In this document: positions 1-8,465 of the stretch, one piece after another | How positions within the stretch are numbered: position 1 is the first letter of the stretch | Layout: the number at the start of each line of letters is the position of its first letter | From: Saprospiraceae bacterium | GTDB lineage: Bacteria; Bacteroidota; Bacteroidia; Chitinophagales; Saprospiraceae | Direction of reading: 5' to 3' | DNA length: 64,000 nucleotides | NCBI GenBank assembly: GCA_028282725.1 | Contig: JANQHF010000101.1 | Coordinates: forward strand, 1-64,000 | Notes under the pieces: model-generated | Seen by the model: only the letters and a program-made list of their open reading frames with translations | The model's database searches: none | Told to the model about the DNA's origin: nothing | Translations under genes and position numbers: made by a program

Positions 1-97
1 TTGACTCACGTTCTGGAAAACATTGCAGACACAAAGCTGTCAGATTTAGATCAATTGATGCCGCAGAAGTTTAGGGTGTAGTTGCTCGGACGCTTAC
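1..97 (+). mobile_element. Right end of an IS66-family element (transposase C-terminal tail plus terminal repeat)
   Basis: From base 1 an open frame reads through to a TAG at 79-81; its last residues (ENIADTKLSDLDQLMP) look like the conserved C-terminal tail of IS66 transposases (TnpC), which typically ends in a short D/E-L-L/M-P motif. Sixteen bases after the stop the sequence CGGACGCTTAC ends at 97; read from the other strand this is GTAAGCGTCCG, the typical start of IS66 terminal repeats. The element therefore appears to end at 97, and the next 8 bases (98-105) would be one copy of its target duplication. The rest of the element lies left of the window, so the family call rests on a short tail and the terminus. 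Confidence 0.7.
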
Positions 98-356
98 CAA
101 TCAAGTTTATAAGAAACAAAGGCAAATTCCCCCGCTTCCAGTTTACCTCTGCAATGAAACGTTGCAAACGTCCATAGTTGCTGCTCACCTTTACTTCACT
201 CAACATCCCATGTGCCACTTTGATCAGATTAACGCTGCCCACACTACACATGCTTATTACTGCCAACGTGATTAAATCGATCCGGCATTTGTTAATGCCG
301 GTTAGTCCTATTTTCAACTCCCGGGAAAGTTTTTTAACTTTCTCCGTAATAGCCAT
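51..356 (-). pseudogene. IS4-type transposase, N-terminal fragment interrupted by the IS66 end
   Basis: An open frame starting at ATG 356 (an in-frame ATG also exists at 380) encodes about 86 residues up to base 98 that resemble the N-terminal region of IS4-family transposases (motif KVSSNYGRLQRFIAEV, where the family has a K/L-SSN-x-RRIQRF-like segment). The remaining codons, 97 down to the stop at 51-53, are read out of the IS66 terminus and are not transposase. The catalytic DDE domain is absent from the window. A 9-bp inverted repeat (362-370 against 437-445) lies just upstream and could be part of the original IS end, but this is weak. The gene cannot encode an active transposase as seen here. 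Confidence 0.65.
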
Positions 357-445
357 GATAAAATTTGTAGTTGTTCTCAAATAATCAACAATCGATACAT
401 GGCTATTATTCTCTTTGTCATGTACTCATAATCATTCTACAAATT

Positions 446-853
446 ATGAACTTAACAAATCAAGTTCTTTCCAGGAAAGAGGACTTTTTGGCATTCATAA
501 ATAACTATCCCTCCAATACGCCAGTAGTCATGGTCAATATTTTGAAATTTAAAGACCGATCGGGTATTGGTGAGGAGACAGGAAAAGAGGCATATAAGAG
601 ATATGCCCGGAATGTAACACCATTATTGGCAAAAGTTGGGGGAAAGTTCCTTTGGGCCGGGAAGGTGAATCAGGTTATTATCGGCGATCAGGATCACAAA
701 CCTGATCAAATCCTGATTGTTCAATATCCTTCGAAAGAGGCATTCCTTGAAATGGCCACATCGGAGGAATACTCCATCGTAGGAAAGGACAGAGATATTG
801 CCCTTGAATATGGTGGCCTTATTGCAACGGAATCCATCGATATGATGCAATAA
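446..853 (+). CDS. DUF1330 family protein
   Basis: A 135-residue protein starting at ATG 446; an upstream in-frame ATG at 371 would add residues with no family character and is in the IS-flanking sequence, so 446 is preferred. The pattern VVMVNILKFK near the N-terminus, a central G-G-K-x-L-W-A-G strand and the segment DQILIVQYPSKEAFLEM fit the DUF1330 family, small ferredoxin-fold (dimeric alpha/beta barrel) proteins of unknown function related to antibiotic-monooxygenase-like folds. It stands alone between the IS remnant and a convergent SDR gene. No catalytic residue can be named, so no reaction is proposed. Confidence 0.75.
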   Translation: MNLTNQVLSRKEDFLAFINNYPSNTPVVMVNILKFKDRSGIGEETGKEAYKRYARNVTPLLAKVGGKFLWAGKVNQVIIGDQDHKPDQILIVQYPSKEAFLEMATSEEYSIVGKDRDIALEYGGLIATESIDMMQ

Positions 854-884
854 CATATTGGAAATCATCGATGGATCTGTCCTG

Positions 885-1670
885 TCAGCTCAATACCGGC
901 GCGTGCAGGATGCCGCCATCATTGACCAGTACGGAGCCAGTCATATAAGTTGAGGCATCACTTGCCAGGAATACAGCCAACCCAGCCATTTCATCCGGCA
1001 TAGCCATTCTTCCAAGAGGAATATTTTGTTCAAATTTCTTCAGATTATTTTCGTCTGACCACAGGGCCGCACTCAGTTTTGTCCTTACGAGACCCGGACA
1101 AATTACGTTGACCCGAATATTGTCCTTCCCCCACTCTGCCGCCTGGTTTTGTGCCAGCATTACCAATCCCGCCTTACTCAAATTATAGGCTGCAAATCCT
1201 GCGGTCGCATGTAATCCCTCAATGGAACTTACATGCATCACACTTCCGCCACCCTGGGCCTTCATGTGTGGGTAAGCCAGTCGACTCAATTCCATGGGAG
1301 CACTTAGATTGATATCCATAGTCTTTTGATAGGCTGCCATAGGCATCTGGTCAATGGGTCCAAAGTATGGATTGGTTCCGGCATTGTTAATCAGGATATC
1401 GATCCTGCCATATCTATCGACGGTTTTCTCTATAAGGTTTTCTCTTTGTTCCTCATTGGCAACATGACAGGCGATTCCCATAGCATCGAGGCCATCTTTT
1501 TGAAAGCTCCGTGCAACTTCTTCGACGGCCTCCTGCTTTCTGCTACTGATCACAACACTGGCTCCAAATTCCGCCATTCCACGGGCCATAGCTTCTCCTA
1601 TTCCTTTTGAAGCTCCGGTTATGACGGCAACTTTGCCATTGAGATCAAACAGATTTTTTATTCTGGTCAT
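885..1670 (-). CDS. Short-chain dehydrogenase/reductase (SDR)
   Basis: A 261-residue classical SDR. The nucleotide-binding motif TGASKGIG is at residues 18-25, NNAG near residue 94, and the catalytic Ser and Tyr-x-x-x-Lys are visible in VSSIEGL and YNLSKAG (about residue 160). The C-terminal LVNDGG motif is also typical. Such enzymes oxidise alcohols or reduce ketones with NAD(P)(H); the lack of Asp after beta-2 (it has SSRK) suggests NADPH preference, in the manner of DHRS4-like enzymes. It is the last gene of a leftward group that includes the metallo-hydrolase 11 bases upstream and, beyond a terminator, the beta-oxidation genes, so a role in lipid or acyl metabolism is plausible but inferred only. 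Confidence 0.85.
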   Translation of the reverse strand: MTRIKNLFDLNGKVAVITGASKGIGEAMARGMAEFGASVVISSRKQEAVEEVARSFQKDGLDAMGIACHVANEEQRENLIEKTVDRYGRIDILINNAGTNPYFGPIDQMPMAAYQKTMDINLSAPMELSRLAYPHMKAQGGGSVMHVSSIEGLHATAGFAAYNLSKAGLVMLAQNQAAEWGKDNIRVNVICPGLVRTKLSAALWSDENNLKKFEQNIPLGRMAMPDEMAGLAVFLASDASTYMTGSVLVNDGGILHAPVLS

Positions 1671-1681
1671 ATTTTATTGTT

Positions 1682-2719
1682 TTATTCAATTGTAAATAGA
1701 TCACCATCCTCCGCCAGTAATATGGTGCCGTTATACACATCATCCATTCCTGATGTATAAAATGTACGGCTAATTGGATTTTCAGGCGCTGGTCCAAGAT
1801 GTGTTAAGATCAGCTTTTTCACATTTGCAGATTCAGCAATTTCAGCAGCTTCAACCGGACTCGTATGATAGTCCATGATATCTGCCAGGATCCTGGCGTT
1901 CCGCGCAACACCTAAGTCCTCCTGGATCTTTTGAGCCCGTTCGATAAAATCAAACGATAATGCCTCATGTAAAAGAATGTCCGCATCCCGGGACATTTCG
2001 ATCAAAATGTCATCTTTTTTGGTATCACCACTGATGACAAGAGATTTATCCTGAAATTCAATCTTGTAGCCGAAAGCAGGAGTAGCGGGTTCGTGACGCA
2101 CCTTAAAAGCCGTGATGATCACTCCATCCCGGTCATATACCACCATCCGATCAGAATTCACAAGATCGATTTTTTTGACGATGGGTTTCGCCTTGGAGAA
2201 ATCCATTAATTCGTCCCCATGATGATCGACCCTGAACTGATTTTCGGTAGCTACAAACATATTCAGACCATACATTATGGAATCAATGGGTTCAGGACCA
2301 TACACCGTAATATTGTGCTCGCGTCCCCTGACCCAGCTTCGGTTTATAATTTCGGGCAAATCAAAGAAATGATCTGCATGCCAATGCGTAATAAAAATTC
2401 CCTCGATTTCTGTCAGGGGTAATCGAAGTCTTTCAATCGCACTTGCTCCACCGTCCCCGATATCAAACAGGAAGAACTTTCCATTCACAAAAACCGCATT
2501 GCACGAAAGATTTCGTCTGCCGGGAATTGGTGATCCCGTACCCACTGATACGAGTCGAATCGTACCATCTCTATCTAATAATTGGGTCCTGAGATTGGCA
2601 ATGGAACTTTGGCGTATAATAAATCGCTCAACCAGCTTGTCCTGATTGATATATCCAAATACTGCAACAAACAATACCAGCAGCAAGAGAACAAGAGATA
2701 CGATACCCAGTTTCTTCAT
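1682..2719 (-). CDS. Membrane-anchored metallo-beta-lactamase-fold hydrolase
   Basis: A 345-residue protein with an N-terminal hydrophobic anchor (residues 4-23) followed by an RNase Z/arylsulfatase-like MBL domain. The zinc motif THWHADH is at 111-117, with a downstream ligand Asp in SGDTKK (about 230), a His in LLHEALS, and the last His in ILTHLGP near the C-terminus, so the metal centre looks complete. The GTGSP-x-PGRR segment near residue 60 matches ribonuclease Z-like hydrolases, but the membrane anchor argues against a tRNA-processing role; a hydrolase acting on small esters, lactones or phosphodiesters outside the cytoplasm is more likely. It lies 11 bases upstream of the SDR gene in the same direction. 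Confidence 0.8.
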   Translation of the reverse strand: MKKLGIVSLVLLLLVLFVAVFGYINQDKLVERFIIRQSSIANLRTQLLDRDGTIRLVSVGTGSPIPGRRNLSCNAVFVNGKFFLFDIGDGGASAIERLRLPLTEIEGIFITHWHADHFFDLPEIINRSWVRGREHNITVYGPEPIDSIMYGLNMFVATENQFRVDHHGDELMDFSKAKPIVKKIDLVNSDRMVVYDRDGVIITAFKVRHEPATPAFGYKIEFQDKSLVISGDTKKDDILIEMSRDADILLHEALSFDFIERAQKIQEDLGVARNARILADIMDYHTSPVEAAEIAESANVKKLILTHLGPAPENPISRTFYTSGMDDVYNGTILLAEDGDLFTIE

Positions 2720-2732
2720 TCGTTGATTCTAT

Positions 2733-2769
2733 CAAAAGTAGAAGCCCGTCAGTTTTGACGGGCTTCTAC
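2733..2769 (-). terminator. Rho-independent terminator after the beta-oxidation genes
   Basis: A perfect 14-bp stem (2738-2751 against 2756-2769) with a 4-base loop, followed on the minus strand by TTTTG. It lies between the end of the multifunctional enzyme gene and the start of the MBL hydrolase gene, so it should separate or attenuate the two transcription units. Confidence 0.85.
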
Positions 2770-2832
2770 CTGATAAAGCAAAGTTAAAAAGCTTAATGGC
2801 TTTGCAACCAGATCTTTTTTGAATGTGGTCTT

Positions 2833-5025
2833 CTATGCCACCGCTTCAGCGGTTTGAGGTACATCAGAAGAAGTGTCCTGCCTGAAGTCATGAATCGATT
2901 TACCGGCTGCTGCCAGATCTCTAAGGCTTTGAGGTACCATAAATCGGTTACCAAACCTCTGAGTGAAATCATCACATTCAGCAATAAATACATCCATGCC
3001 CACATAATCGATGTAGGACAGGGCCCCACCGGTGTATATCGGGAATCCAAATCCCATGATGCTACCGATATCTCCGTCTTTCACTGACCTGAGCACACCT
3101 TCCTCCAGGCATCTGTAGGTCTCCAGTGCCATGCGGTGTAACATCCTCTTTCCCACTGTTTCTTTATCCAGTGTATCAACATTCGAATTAAATATTTTGG
3201 ACAATTCCGGCCAGATCCTCTTCTTTCCTTTTTCAGGATAATCATAGAAGCCTTTACCATTCTTTTTCCCGTGACGACCGTACTCATCTACCATCATTTT
3301 ACCGATTTTGTAGAATCTAGTCTGCTCTTCCGGTTTGTTCGGATTGGGATCACTCTCATAAACGTGAAGCCCCAGTGTCAGTGAGACCTCATCGGTCACT
3401 GCAAGAGGTCCTACCGGCATTCCCTTTGTCTTAGCCACATTTTCTATCATGACAGGTGGCACACCTTCTTCGAGCAGGAATCCGCCCTCAGAACAGTACG
3501 TACCAAATGTCCGGGACGTGAAGAATCCGCGGCTGTCATTGACAACGATAGGCGTTTTTCTGATCGAAACCACGTAGTCGATAGCAGCAGCTATTGCACG
3601 ATCACTCGTTTTCTCTCCAACGATGATCTCAACCAGTGGCATTTTATCTACAGGAGAAAAGAAGTGAATTCCGATAAAATTTTCAGGACGTTTTGAGGCC
3701 CTGGCCAATAGCGTTATTGGAATGGTTGAGGTATTCGAAGCATAAATCTTATCTTCTGCAAGAGCAGCTTCCGTTTCTGCCGTCACTTTGGCCTTCAAGT
3801 CGGGATTTTCGAACACAGCTTCGATGACCATGTCACATCCCTCCACGGCATTAGGATCATCGGCAGGATGAATCCTGGACAGGATTTGATCCGCTTTTTC
3901 CTGAGTCAATTTTCCGCGACTGACTCTCTTCTTTAATAGTCCAACACTATATGACTTTCCTTTTTCAGCTCCCTCAAGGGTCACATCTTTAAGGATTACT
4001 TCCATGCCTGCATAAGCTGATACATAGGCAATGCCTGCACCCATCATTCCTGCTCCCAGTATTCCCAACTTCTTGACTTCATAGTTGTCAAATCCCGACG
4101 GTTTAGCCTTTCCTTTACTAGCTTCCTGGATGGCAAAAAATCCTGTCCGAATCATATTTCGCGCCTCTTTGGACATGAGCACTTTGGTAAAGTACCGGGC
4201 CTCAATTTCCAAAGCTCTGTCAAACTTTACCTGTAAACCATCGTGAATGACACTCAACACATACTGAGCTGCCGGGTAATTGCCATGAGTGATCTTTCGC
4301 ACGTTGCCTATTCCTCCCATCATTGTCTGAGCACCATTTGGTGTAAAGAGTCCTCCCCCCGGAATTTTATGACTCTTGTCATCCCACGGTTGCAGGGCCT
4401 TACCTCCTTCGACAATCCATTTCTTGGCAGCTGGAACAAGTTCATCAATGCTTTCTACGGTGTCGTTGATCAACCCCGCAGACTTGGCTTTGGAAGGACT
4501 GTGATTTGTGCCTTGCAACAGAGCCATCATACCGGCTTGTATGCCCATCAAATAAGGCGCCTTTATTGTCCCTCCGGCGCCGGGAAACAGGCCAACTTTG
4601 ATTTCCGGAAATCCAATTTTGATCTTGGGATCATTTATTGCAATTCGATAATGACAAGCCAGGCACAATTCCAATCCTCCTCCCAGGGCATGTCCATTGA
4701 TGGCAGCTACGAATGGTGTGCCTCCGGTCTCGATATCCCGCATGTTTCTGTGCATAAGCAGTGCGTTCTCGAAGAACTGCCGGGCATCTGCAATCGGCTT
4801 CTCCAGCATTTTGAGATCCGCTCCTGCCATAAACATGCGTCTGGATGAAGTAACCACTACCCCTTTGACACCTTCATCTGCAATTGCCTTTTTTGCTACA
4901 TCAAAATAGGTTTCCATGAAGTCCGGACTGAACAGGTTAGTCGGATGTTCCTCCATGTTTATTGTAATCAATCCTATGCCATCACCATCGACTTCATAGG
5001 AAAGGATCTTGTTTTTAAATGACAT
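2833..5025 (-). CDS. fadJ: Multifunctional fatty-acid oxidation protein (enoyl-CoA hydratase / 3-hydroxyacyl-CoA dehydrogenase)
   Basis: A 730-residue FadB/FadJ-type fusion. The N-terminal crotonase domain shows the oxyanion-hole segments GADLKML (68-74) and GHALGGGLEL (111-120) and a catalytic Glu in FPEIKVG (about 141). A Rossmann domain follows with LGILGAGMMGAGIA near residue 320, and the HCDH catalytic His lies in IHFFSPVDKMPLVE (about 440). The length is that of FadJ/FadB (about 715-730). It would hydrate enoyl-CoA and oxidise the 3-hydroxyacyl-CoA with NAD+. The thiolase gene is 32 bases upstream in the same direction, so the pair encodes the alpha and beta activities of a beta-oxidation complex. 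Confidence 0.93.
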   Translation of the reverse strand: MSFKNKILSYEVDGDGIGLITINMEEHPTNLFSPDFMETYFDVAKKAIADEGVKGVVVTSSRRMFMAGADLKMLEKPIADARQFFENALLMHRNMRDIETGGTPFVAAINGHALGGGLELCLACHYRIAINDPKIKIGFPEIKVGLFPGAGGTIKAPYLMGIQAGMMALLQGTNHSPSKAKSAGLINDTVESIDELVPAAKKWIVEGGKALQPWDDKSHKIPGGGLFTPNGAQTMMGGIGNVRKITHGNYPAAQYVLSVIHDGLQVKFDRALEIEARYFTKVLMSKEARNMIRTGFFAIQEASKGKAKPSGFDNYEVKKLGILGAGMMGAGIAYVSAYAGMEVILKDVTLEGAEKGKSYSVGLLKKRVSRGKLTQEKADQILSRIHPADDPNAVEGCDMVIEAVFENPDLKAKVTAETEAALAEDKIYASNTSTIPITLLARASKRPENFIGIHFFSPVDKMPLVEIIVGEKTSDRAIAAAIDYVVSIRKTPIVVNDSRGFFTSRTFGTYCSEGGFLLEEGVPPVMIENVAKTKGMPVGPLAVTDEVSLTLGLHVYESDPNPNKPEEQTRFYKIGKMMVDEYGRHGKKNGKGFYDYPEKGKKRIWPELSKIFNSNVDTLDKETVGKRMLHRMALETYRCLEEGVLRSVKDGDIGSIMGFGFPIYTGGALSYIDYVGMDVFIAECDDFTQRFGNRFMVPQSLRDLAAAGKSIHDFRQDTSSDVPQTAEAVA

Positions 5026-5057
5026 ATTTTTTTATTGTTTTCTTTTATTAAAAGGCG

Positions 5058-6260
5058 CTAAACGCGCTCAACGATTGTTGCAATACCCATTCCTCCACCT
5101 ATACATAGCGTCACCAAACCCGTTGACTTACCCGTTCTTTCCAGTTCATCCAGCACGGTACCCATTAGCATACAACCCGTGGCACCGAGCGGATGACCCA
5201 AGGCAATAGCACCGCCGTTTACGTTGACCTTTTCGTGTGGTATACCAACATCATCCATAGCTCTCATCGGCACCACAGCAAACGCTTCATTGATCTCAAA
5301 CAAATCGATATCCGAGGCTTCCATTCCGGCCTTTTTCAGCGCCTTGCGAGTGGCCGGTGCAATCCCGGTGAGCATGATTGTGGGATCAGTGCCCATAACT
5401 GCCACAGAGCGAATTTTTGCCCTTGGTTTCAGACCCGTTTTTTCTCCTGCTGTCTTACTCCCTACAAGTGCCAATGCGGCTCCATCAACAATAGCTGAGG
5501 AGTTGCCCGCATGGTGGACATGATCGATAAATTCCACTTCGGGATACTTGTCAAGACATACGTCGTCAAAACCGGCCATTTGGCCCATCATTGTAAACGA
5601 CGGCTGCAGACCGGCTAAAGCATCCATTGAGGTGCCCGGTCTCACATTCTCATCCCGGTTGAGCATGACAATTCCATTCACATCCTTGACATCAATCCTG
5701 GATACAAATCTTCCTTCTTGTTCTGCAACTGATGCTCTTCGTTGAGATTCTACAGCAAACTGATCCACGTCATCTCTCGAGTACCCATATTTTGAAGCGA
5801 TCAGATCTGCTGAAATTCCTTGAGGAACGATGTGACCCGGAAGAGCTACTGCAGGATCCATCATCAGGGCCCCTCCATCACTGCCCATCTTTACGCGGGA
5901 CATACTTTCTACACCACCTGCGATGAGCAAATCCGAAAATCCGGATTTAACGTAGGCAGCAGCCTGATTGATGGATTCAAGTCCCGAACCACAAAATCGA
6001 TTGAGTGTAACTCCGCAAAGGTGGTCACCATACCCTGACTGCTGGGCTGCGGTCTTAGCAATATTCGCACCTTGATCCATGATCTGGGTAACACATCCTA
6101 AGATGACATCTTCAACCAACTCCGGGTCAAATTGATGTTTATTTCTTAATTCTTTTAAACAGAGGGTTACCAGGTGGGTAGGTGTTACGGTATTCAGAGC
6201 ACCTTTCTTATTCCCTTTACCGCGGACTGTGCGGATTGCATCATAAATAAATGCTTCCAT
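5058..6260 (-). CDS. Acetyl-CoA C-acyltransferase (beta-oxidation thiolase)
   Basis: A 400-residue thiolase. The acyl-accepting Cys is C90 in NRFCGSGLESIN, the His base is H356 in GGAIALGHPLGATG, and the second Cys is C386 in CIGGGMG; all are the family's catalytic set. It cleaves 3-ketoacyl-CoA to acetyl-CoA and a shortened acyl-CoA (FadA/FadI role). It is the first gene of the leftward fad unit, and its promoter region (6261-6532) is shared with a divergent TetR regulator and carries TTGGC palindromes, so repression relieved by a fatty acyl ligand is a reasonable inference. Confidence 0.93.
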   Translation of the reverse strand: MEAFIYDAIRTVRGKGNKKGALNTVTPTHLVTLCLKELRNKHQFDPELVEDVILGCVTQIMDQGANIAKTAAQQSGYGDHLCGVTLNRFCGSGLESINQAAAYVKSGFSDLLIAGGVESMSRVKMGSDGGALMMDPAVALPGHIVPQGISADLIASKYGYSRDDVDQFAVESQRRASVAEQEGRFVSRIDVKDVNGIVMLNRDENVRPGTSMDALAGLQPSFTMMGQMAGFDDVCLDKYPEVEFIDHVHHAGNSSAIVDGAALALVGSKTAGEKTGLKPRAKIRSVAVMGTDPTIMLTGIAPATRKALKKAGMEASDIDLFEINEAFAVVPMRAMDDVGIPHEKVNVNGGAIALGHPLGATGCMLMGTVLDELERTGKSTGLVTLCIGGGMGIATIVERV

Positions 6261-6350
6261 AGAGTTTAATTTATTATTTAGTCAAATTCGCCTATTATGC
6301 AAGTGAATACCCGCTGAATAGATCATATTATTAATTATCTTAATATATCT

Positions 6351-6368
6351 ATTGGCACCTCTGCCAAT
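6351..6368. promoter_or_regulatory. Palindrome, likely TetR-family operator (distal site)
   Basis: ATTGGCACCTCTGCCAAT is a perfect inverted repeat of ATTGGCA around a 4-base centre. It lies in the divergent promoter region between the thiolase and TetR genes. A further half-site ATTGGCAC is at 6472-6479, and a second palindrome with the same TTGGC/GCCAA arms is at 6503-6520, so the three occurrences look like one regulator's sites. Confidence 0.6.
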
Positions 6369-6502
6369 TGAAAGGACATCAAATGTATAACATATTCATC
6401 AATTGAAACAAATGAGGATGTAGAATTCAATAGTCATTGGAATTCAATTTTTGAGATGAATCTATTTGAGAAATTGGCACTTTTGATGCATCTTGCGAAT
6501 TA

Positions 6503-6520
6503 TTTGGCAAATTCGCCAAT
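6503..6520. promoter_or_regulatory. Palindrome, likely TetR-family operator (proximal site)
   Basis: The arms ATTTGGC and GCCAAT flank a 4- to 6-base centre (TTGGC-N6-GCCAA). It sits 12 bases upstream of the ATG of the TetR gene, a position suited to autorepression. The arm sequence matches the distal site at 6351-6368. Confidence 0.55.
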
Positions 6521-6532
6521 AAATAAGAAGAT

Positions 6533-7225
6533 ATGGAGACCATTCCGACTCAATCCAGGATGAAAAACGGGAAAGCACTAAATTCTGTTGTGAAGCGAAA
6601 GCCCGGACGACCGACTGCGGACTCTGAAATCAATATCGAGCATTTATGTGATGTGGCGGTGAATGTGTTTGCAGAAAAGGGCTATTCAGGAACGACTACA
6701 ACGGAAATTACGAAGAAGGCCGGAGTAGCCCGGTCCTTGATTCATTACTACTTCGGAAACAAGGAAGAATTGTGGAAGGCATCAATAAAGAGACTTGCCA
6801 ACGAATTTATTTCTGAGTTTGAGCAGTCCAAAAAAATTCATAAGGATCTCAACGGGCTTCAAATGATCAAAGTCGTGATCAGACAGCTTGTTCATTTTTA
6901 TGCTAAATACCCCGCTTTTCCCAAGATCCTTGCCCAGGAATTGAATGAGCACTCTGAACGGAGTGAGTGGATCATCAATAGTATGATTTACCCGCTTTTC
7001 AATGTTACAGGTGCGCTCTTTAAGCGTCAGAGAAAATTGGGAAATATTAAAAAGATTGATAAGGAATTTCAAACCAGCATACTGATTGGGATGGCAAGTA
7101 ATTTTTTCTCCAATCCCTACCTGGCCAAACATTTGTACGATCGTGATCCCTTTGATGATGAGGTAATCGAAAAATATGCTGATGCTGTGGTAGAAATTTT
7201 TTGTCATGGTATTATCACCCAATAG
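6533..7225 (+). CDS. TetR/AcrR-family transcriptional regulator
   Basis: A 230-residue regulator. After a basic N-terminal tail (KRKPGRPT) the TetR helix-turn-helix occupies about residues 30-75, with the signature segment TTTEITKKAGVARSLIHYYFGNKEELW. The C-terminal two thirds would be the ligand-binding and dimer domain and cannot be assigned to a ligand from sequence. It is divergent from the thiolase/FadJ unit and 37 bases ahead of the methylmalonyl-CoA epimerase gene, which places it between two acyl-CoA functions; control of fatty-acid or acyl-CoA degradation is the likely role. Palindromes at 6351-6368 and 6503-6520 are candidate operators. Confidence 0.88.
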   Translation: METIPTQSRMKNGKALNSVVKRKPGRPTADSEINIEHLCDVAVNVFAEKGYSGTTTTEITKKAGVARSLIHYYFGNKEELWKASIKRLANEFISEFEQSKKIHKDLNGLQMIKVVIRQLVHFYAKYPAFPKILAQELNEHSERSEWIINSMIYPLFNVTGALFKRQRKLGNIKKIDKEFQTSILIGMASNFFSNPYLAKHLYDRDPFDDEVIEKYADAVVEIFCHGIITQ

Positions 7226-7262
7226 ATTGTAGGTATCTTATCTCACCGTCAACCATCTTACT

Positions 7263-7670
7263 ATGAGAAAGATCGAACATATCGGAATTGCAGTCAAAGA
7301 TCTCGGCAAAGCCGAATTGGTTTACCAAAAACTTTTGGGAGTTACTCCCTACAAACGTGAGATCGTAGAATCCGAACATGTAACCACATCGTTCTTTAGG
7401 GTGGGACCCAACAAGATAGAACTCCTGGAATCCTTTAATGAAGAAAGTGCCCTCTCGAAATTCATCGAAAAACGCGGGGAAGGAATTCATCACATAGCTT
7501 TTGATGTTCCTGATATTCAAAAAGAAATGGACCGGCTGAAAAAGGAAGGCTATCAGTTAATCCACGACCAGCCTAAACCGGGAGCAGACAATAAGTTGAT
7601 TTGTTTTGTCCATCCGAAATCCTGTAACGGGGTGCTGATCGAGCTCTGCCAAGAAATTAAGGATGACTGA
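7263..7670 (+). CDS. mce: Methylmalonyl-CoA epimerase
   Basis: A 135-residue glyoxalase-fold protein. Metal ligands of the vicinal-oxygen-chelate fold are visible at H6 (KIEHIGIAV), H76/H77 (GIHHIAFDV) and E127 (VLIELCQ), and the segments LLGVTPYKRE and GPNKIELLE fit the epimerase subgroup. It interconverts (2S)- and (2R)-methylmalonyl-CoA in the propionyl-CoA/succinyl-CoA route. The length is normal for the family. It follows the TetR gene and overlaps the next gene by 8 bases (7663-7670), suggesting translational coupling with the TSUP permease. The methylmalonyl-CoA mutase itself is not in the window. Confidence 0.92.
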   Translation: MRKIEHIGIAVKDLGKAELVYQKLLGVTPYKREIVESEHVTTSFFRVGPNKIELLESFNEESALSKFIEKRGEGIHHIAFDVPDIQKEMDRLKKEGYQLIHDQPKPGADNKLICFVHPKSCNGVLIELCQEIKDD

Positions 7671-8433
7671 CGATCCTGCAATACTGGCCATTGCAGTCTT
7701 AGGTGGTTTACTGGCAGGTATCATCAATACCCTTGCAGGCAATGGTTCGGCAATAACCCTGAGCATAATGACGGAACTCATCGGACTCCCCCCAAATAAT
7801 GCCAATGGAACAAACCGGGTGGGAATCGCCATGCAGGGCGTCACTTCCAGCTTCTCCTTTGTCAAGAATAAAAAACTTGATTTACGTAGTGACCTCATGC
7901 CGATTGTTGCAACAGTAACCGGAGCTATTGTCGGCATCCTATTGGCCCTGAATGTGTCGAACGATCAATTTTATACTGTATTCAAGTACCTCCTCGTATT
8001 GATGCTCTTTGTCATATTGATCAATCCCAAAAAATGGTTGCGAGAACGTGACCCGGTAAAGATCATAAAGCACCCACTAGCTTTACCGGTCTTTTTTGCA
8101 CTTGGATTTTATGGTGGCTTTATCCAAATGGGTATGGGTATAGCATTTTTAGTGCTTACCGTAATCGTACTGAAATATGACCTGATATCAGCCAATGTAT
8201 TAAAGACAGCTGTGGTGGCCATTTATACCTTCATCGCTGTTATCATTTTCGAATGGAATGGAATGATTGATTGGAAGATCGGTCTGGTCATCGGAATCGG
8301 TCAGGCAATAGGGGGTTATTTGGCAGCAGAATTTTTGTCAAAAGACCCGCGTGCTCAAATATGGGCTTATGTTCTCCTGATCATCATGGTGATTGTTGCC
8401 ATATTGAGTACCTTTAGAATCATTCAGTTTTAA
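7663..8433 (+). CDS. TSUP-family (TauE/SafE) membrane permease
   Basis: A 256-residue integral membrane protein with about eight hydrophobic segments and the two-half arrangement of TauE/SafE (TSUP) proteins: GGLLAGIINTLAGNGSAIT at the N-terminus and GFYGGFIQMGMGIAFL at the start of the second half are the family's repeated glycine-rich motifs. Such permeases export or import sulfite, sulfonates or other organic anions across the inner membrane. The start overlaps mce by 8 bases. The substrate cannot be read from the sequence; no sulfur gene is adjacent here (the sulfite operon is 50 kb away in the window). Confidence 0.85.
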   Translation: MTDDPAILAIAVLGGLLAGIINTLAGNGSAITLSIMTELIGLPPNNANGTNRVGIAMQGVTSSFSFVKNKKLDLRSDLMPIVATVTGAIVGILLALNVSNDQFYTVFKYLLVLMLFVILINPKKWLRERDPVKIIKHPLALPVFFALGFYGGFIQMGMGIAFLVLTVIVLKYDLISANVLKTAVVAIYTFIAVIIFEWNGMIDWKIGLVIGIGQAIGGYLAAEFLSKDPRAQIWAYVLLIIMVIVAILSTFRIIQF

Positions 8434-8465
8434 AAGAGTCAATAATTATAAAGCAGTTAATTATA

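Noticed and set aside
371..445. Upstream extension of the DUF1330 protein
   Set aside because: The extra 25 residues lie in the IS flank and have no family similarity; ATG 446 fits the domain start.
362..445. 9-bp inverted repeat next to the IS4 fragment as IS terminus
   Set aside because: Too short, and its position relative to the transposase start is not decisive; mentioned only as a possibility.
4243..4848. 201-codon plus-strand frame inside the FadJ gene
   Set aside because: Antisense shadow of a well-supported enzyme; no recognisable protein features.
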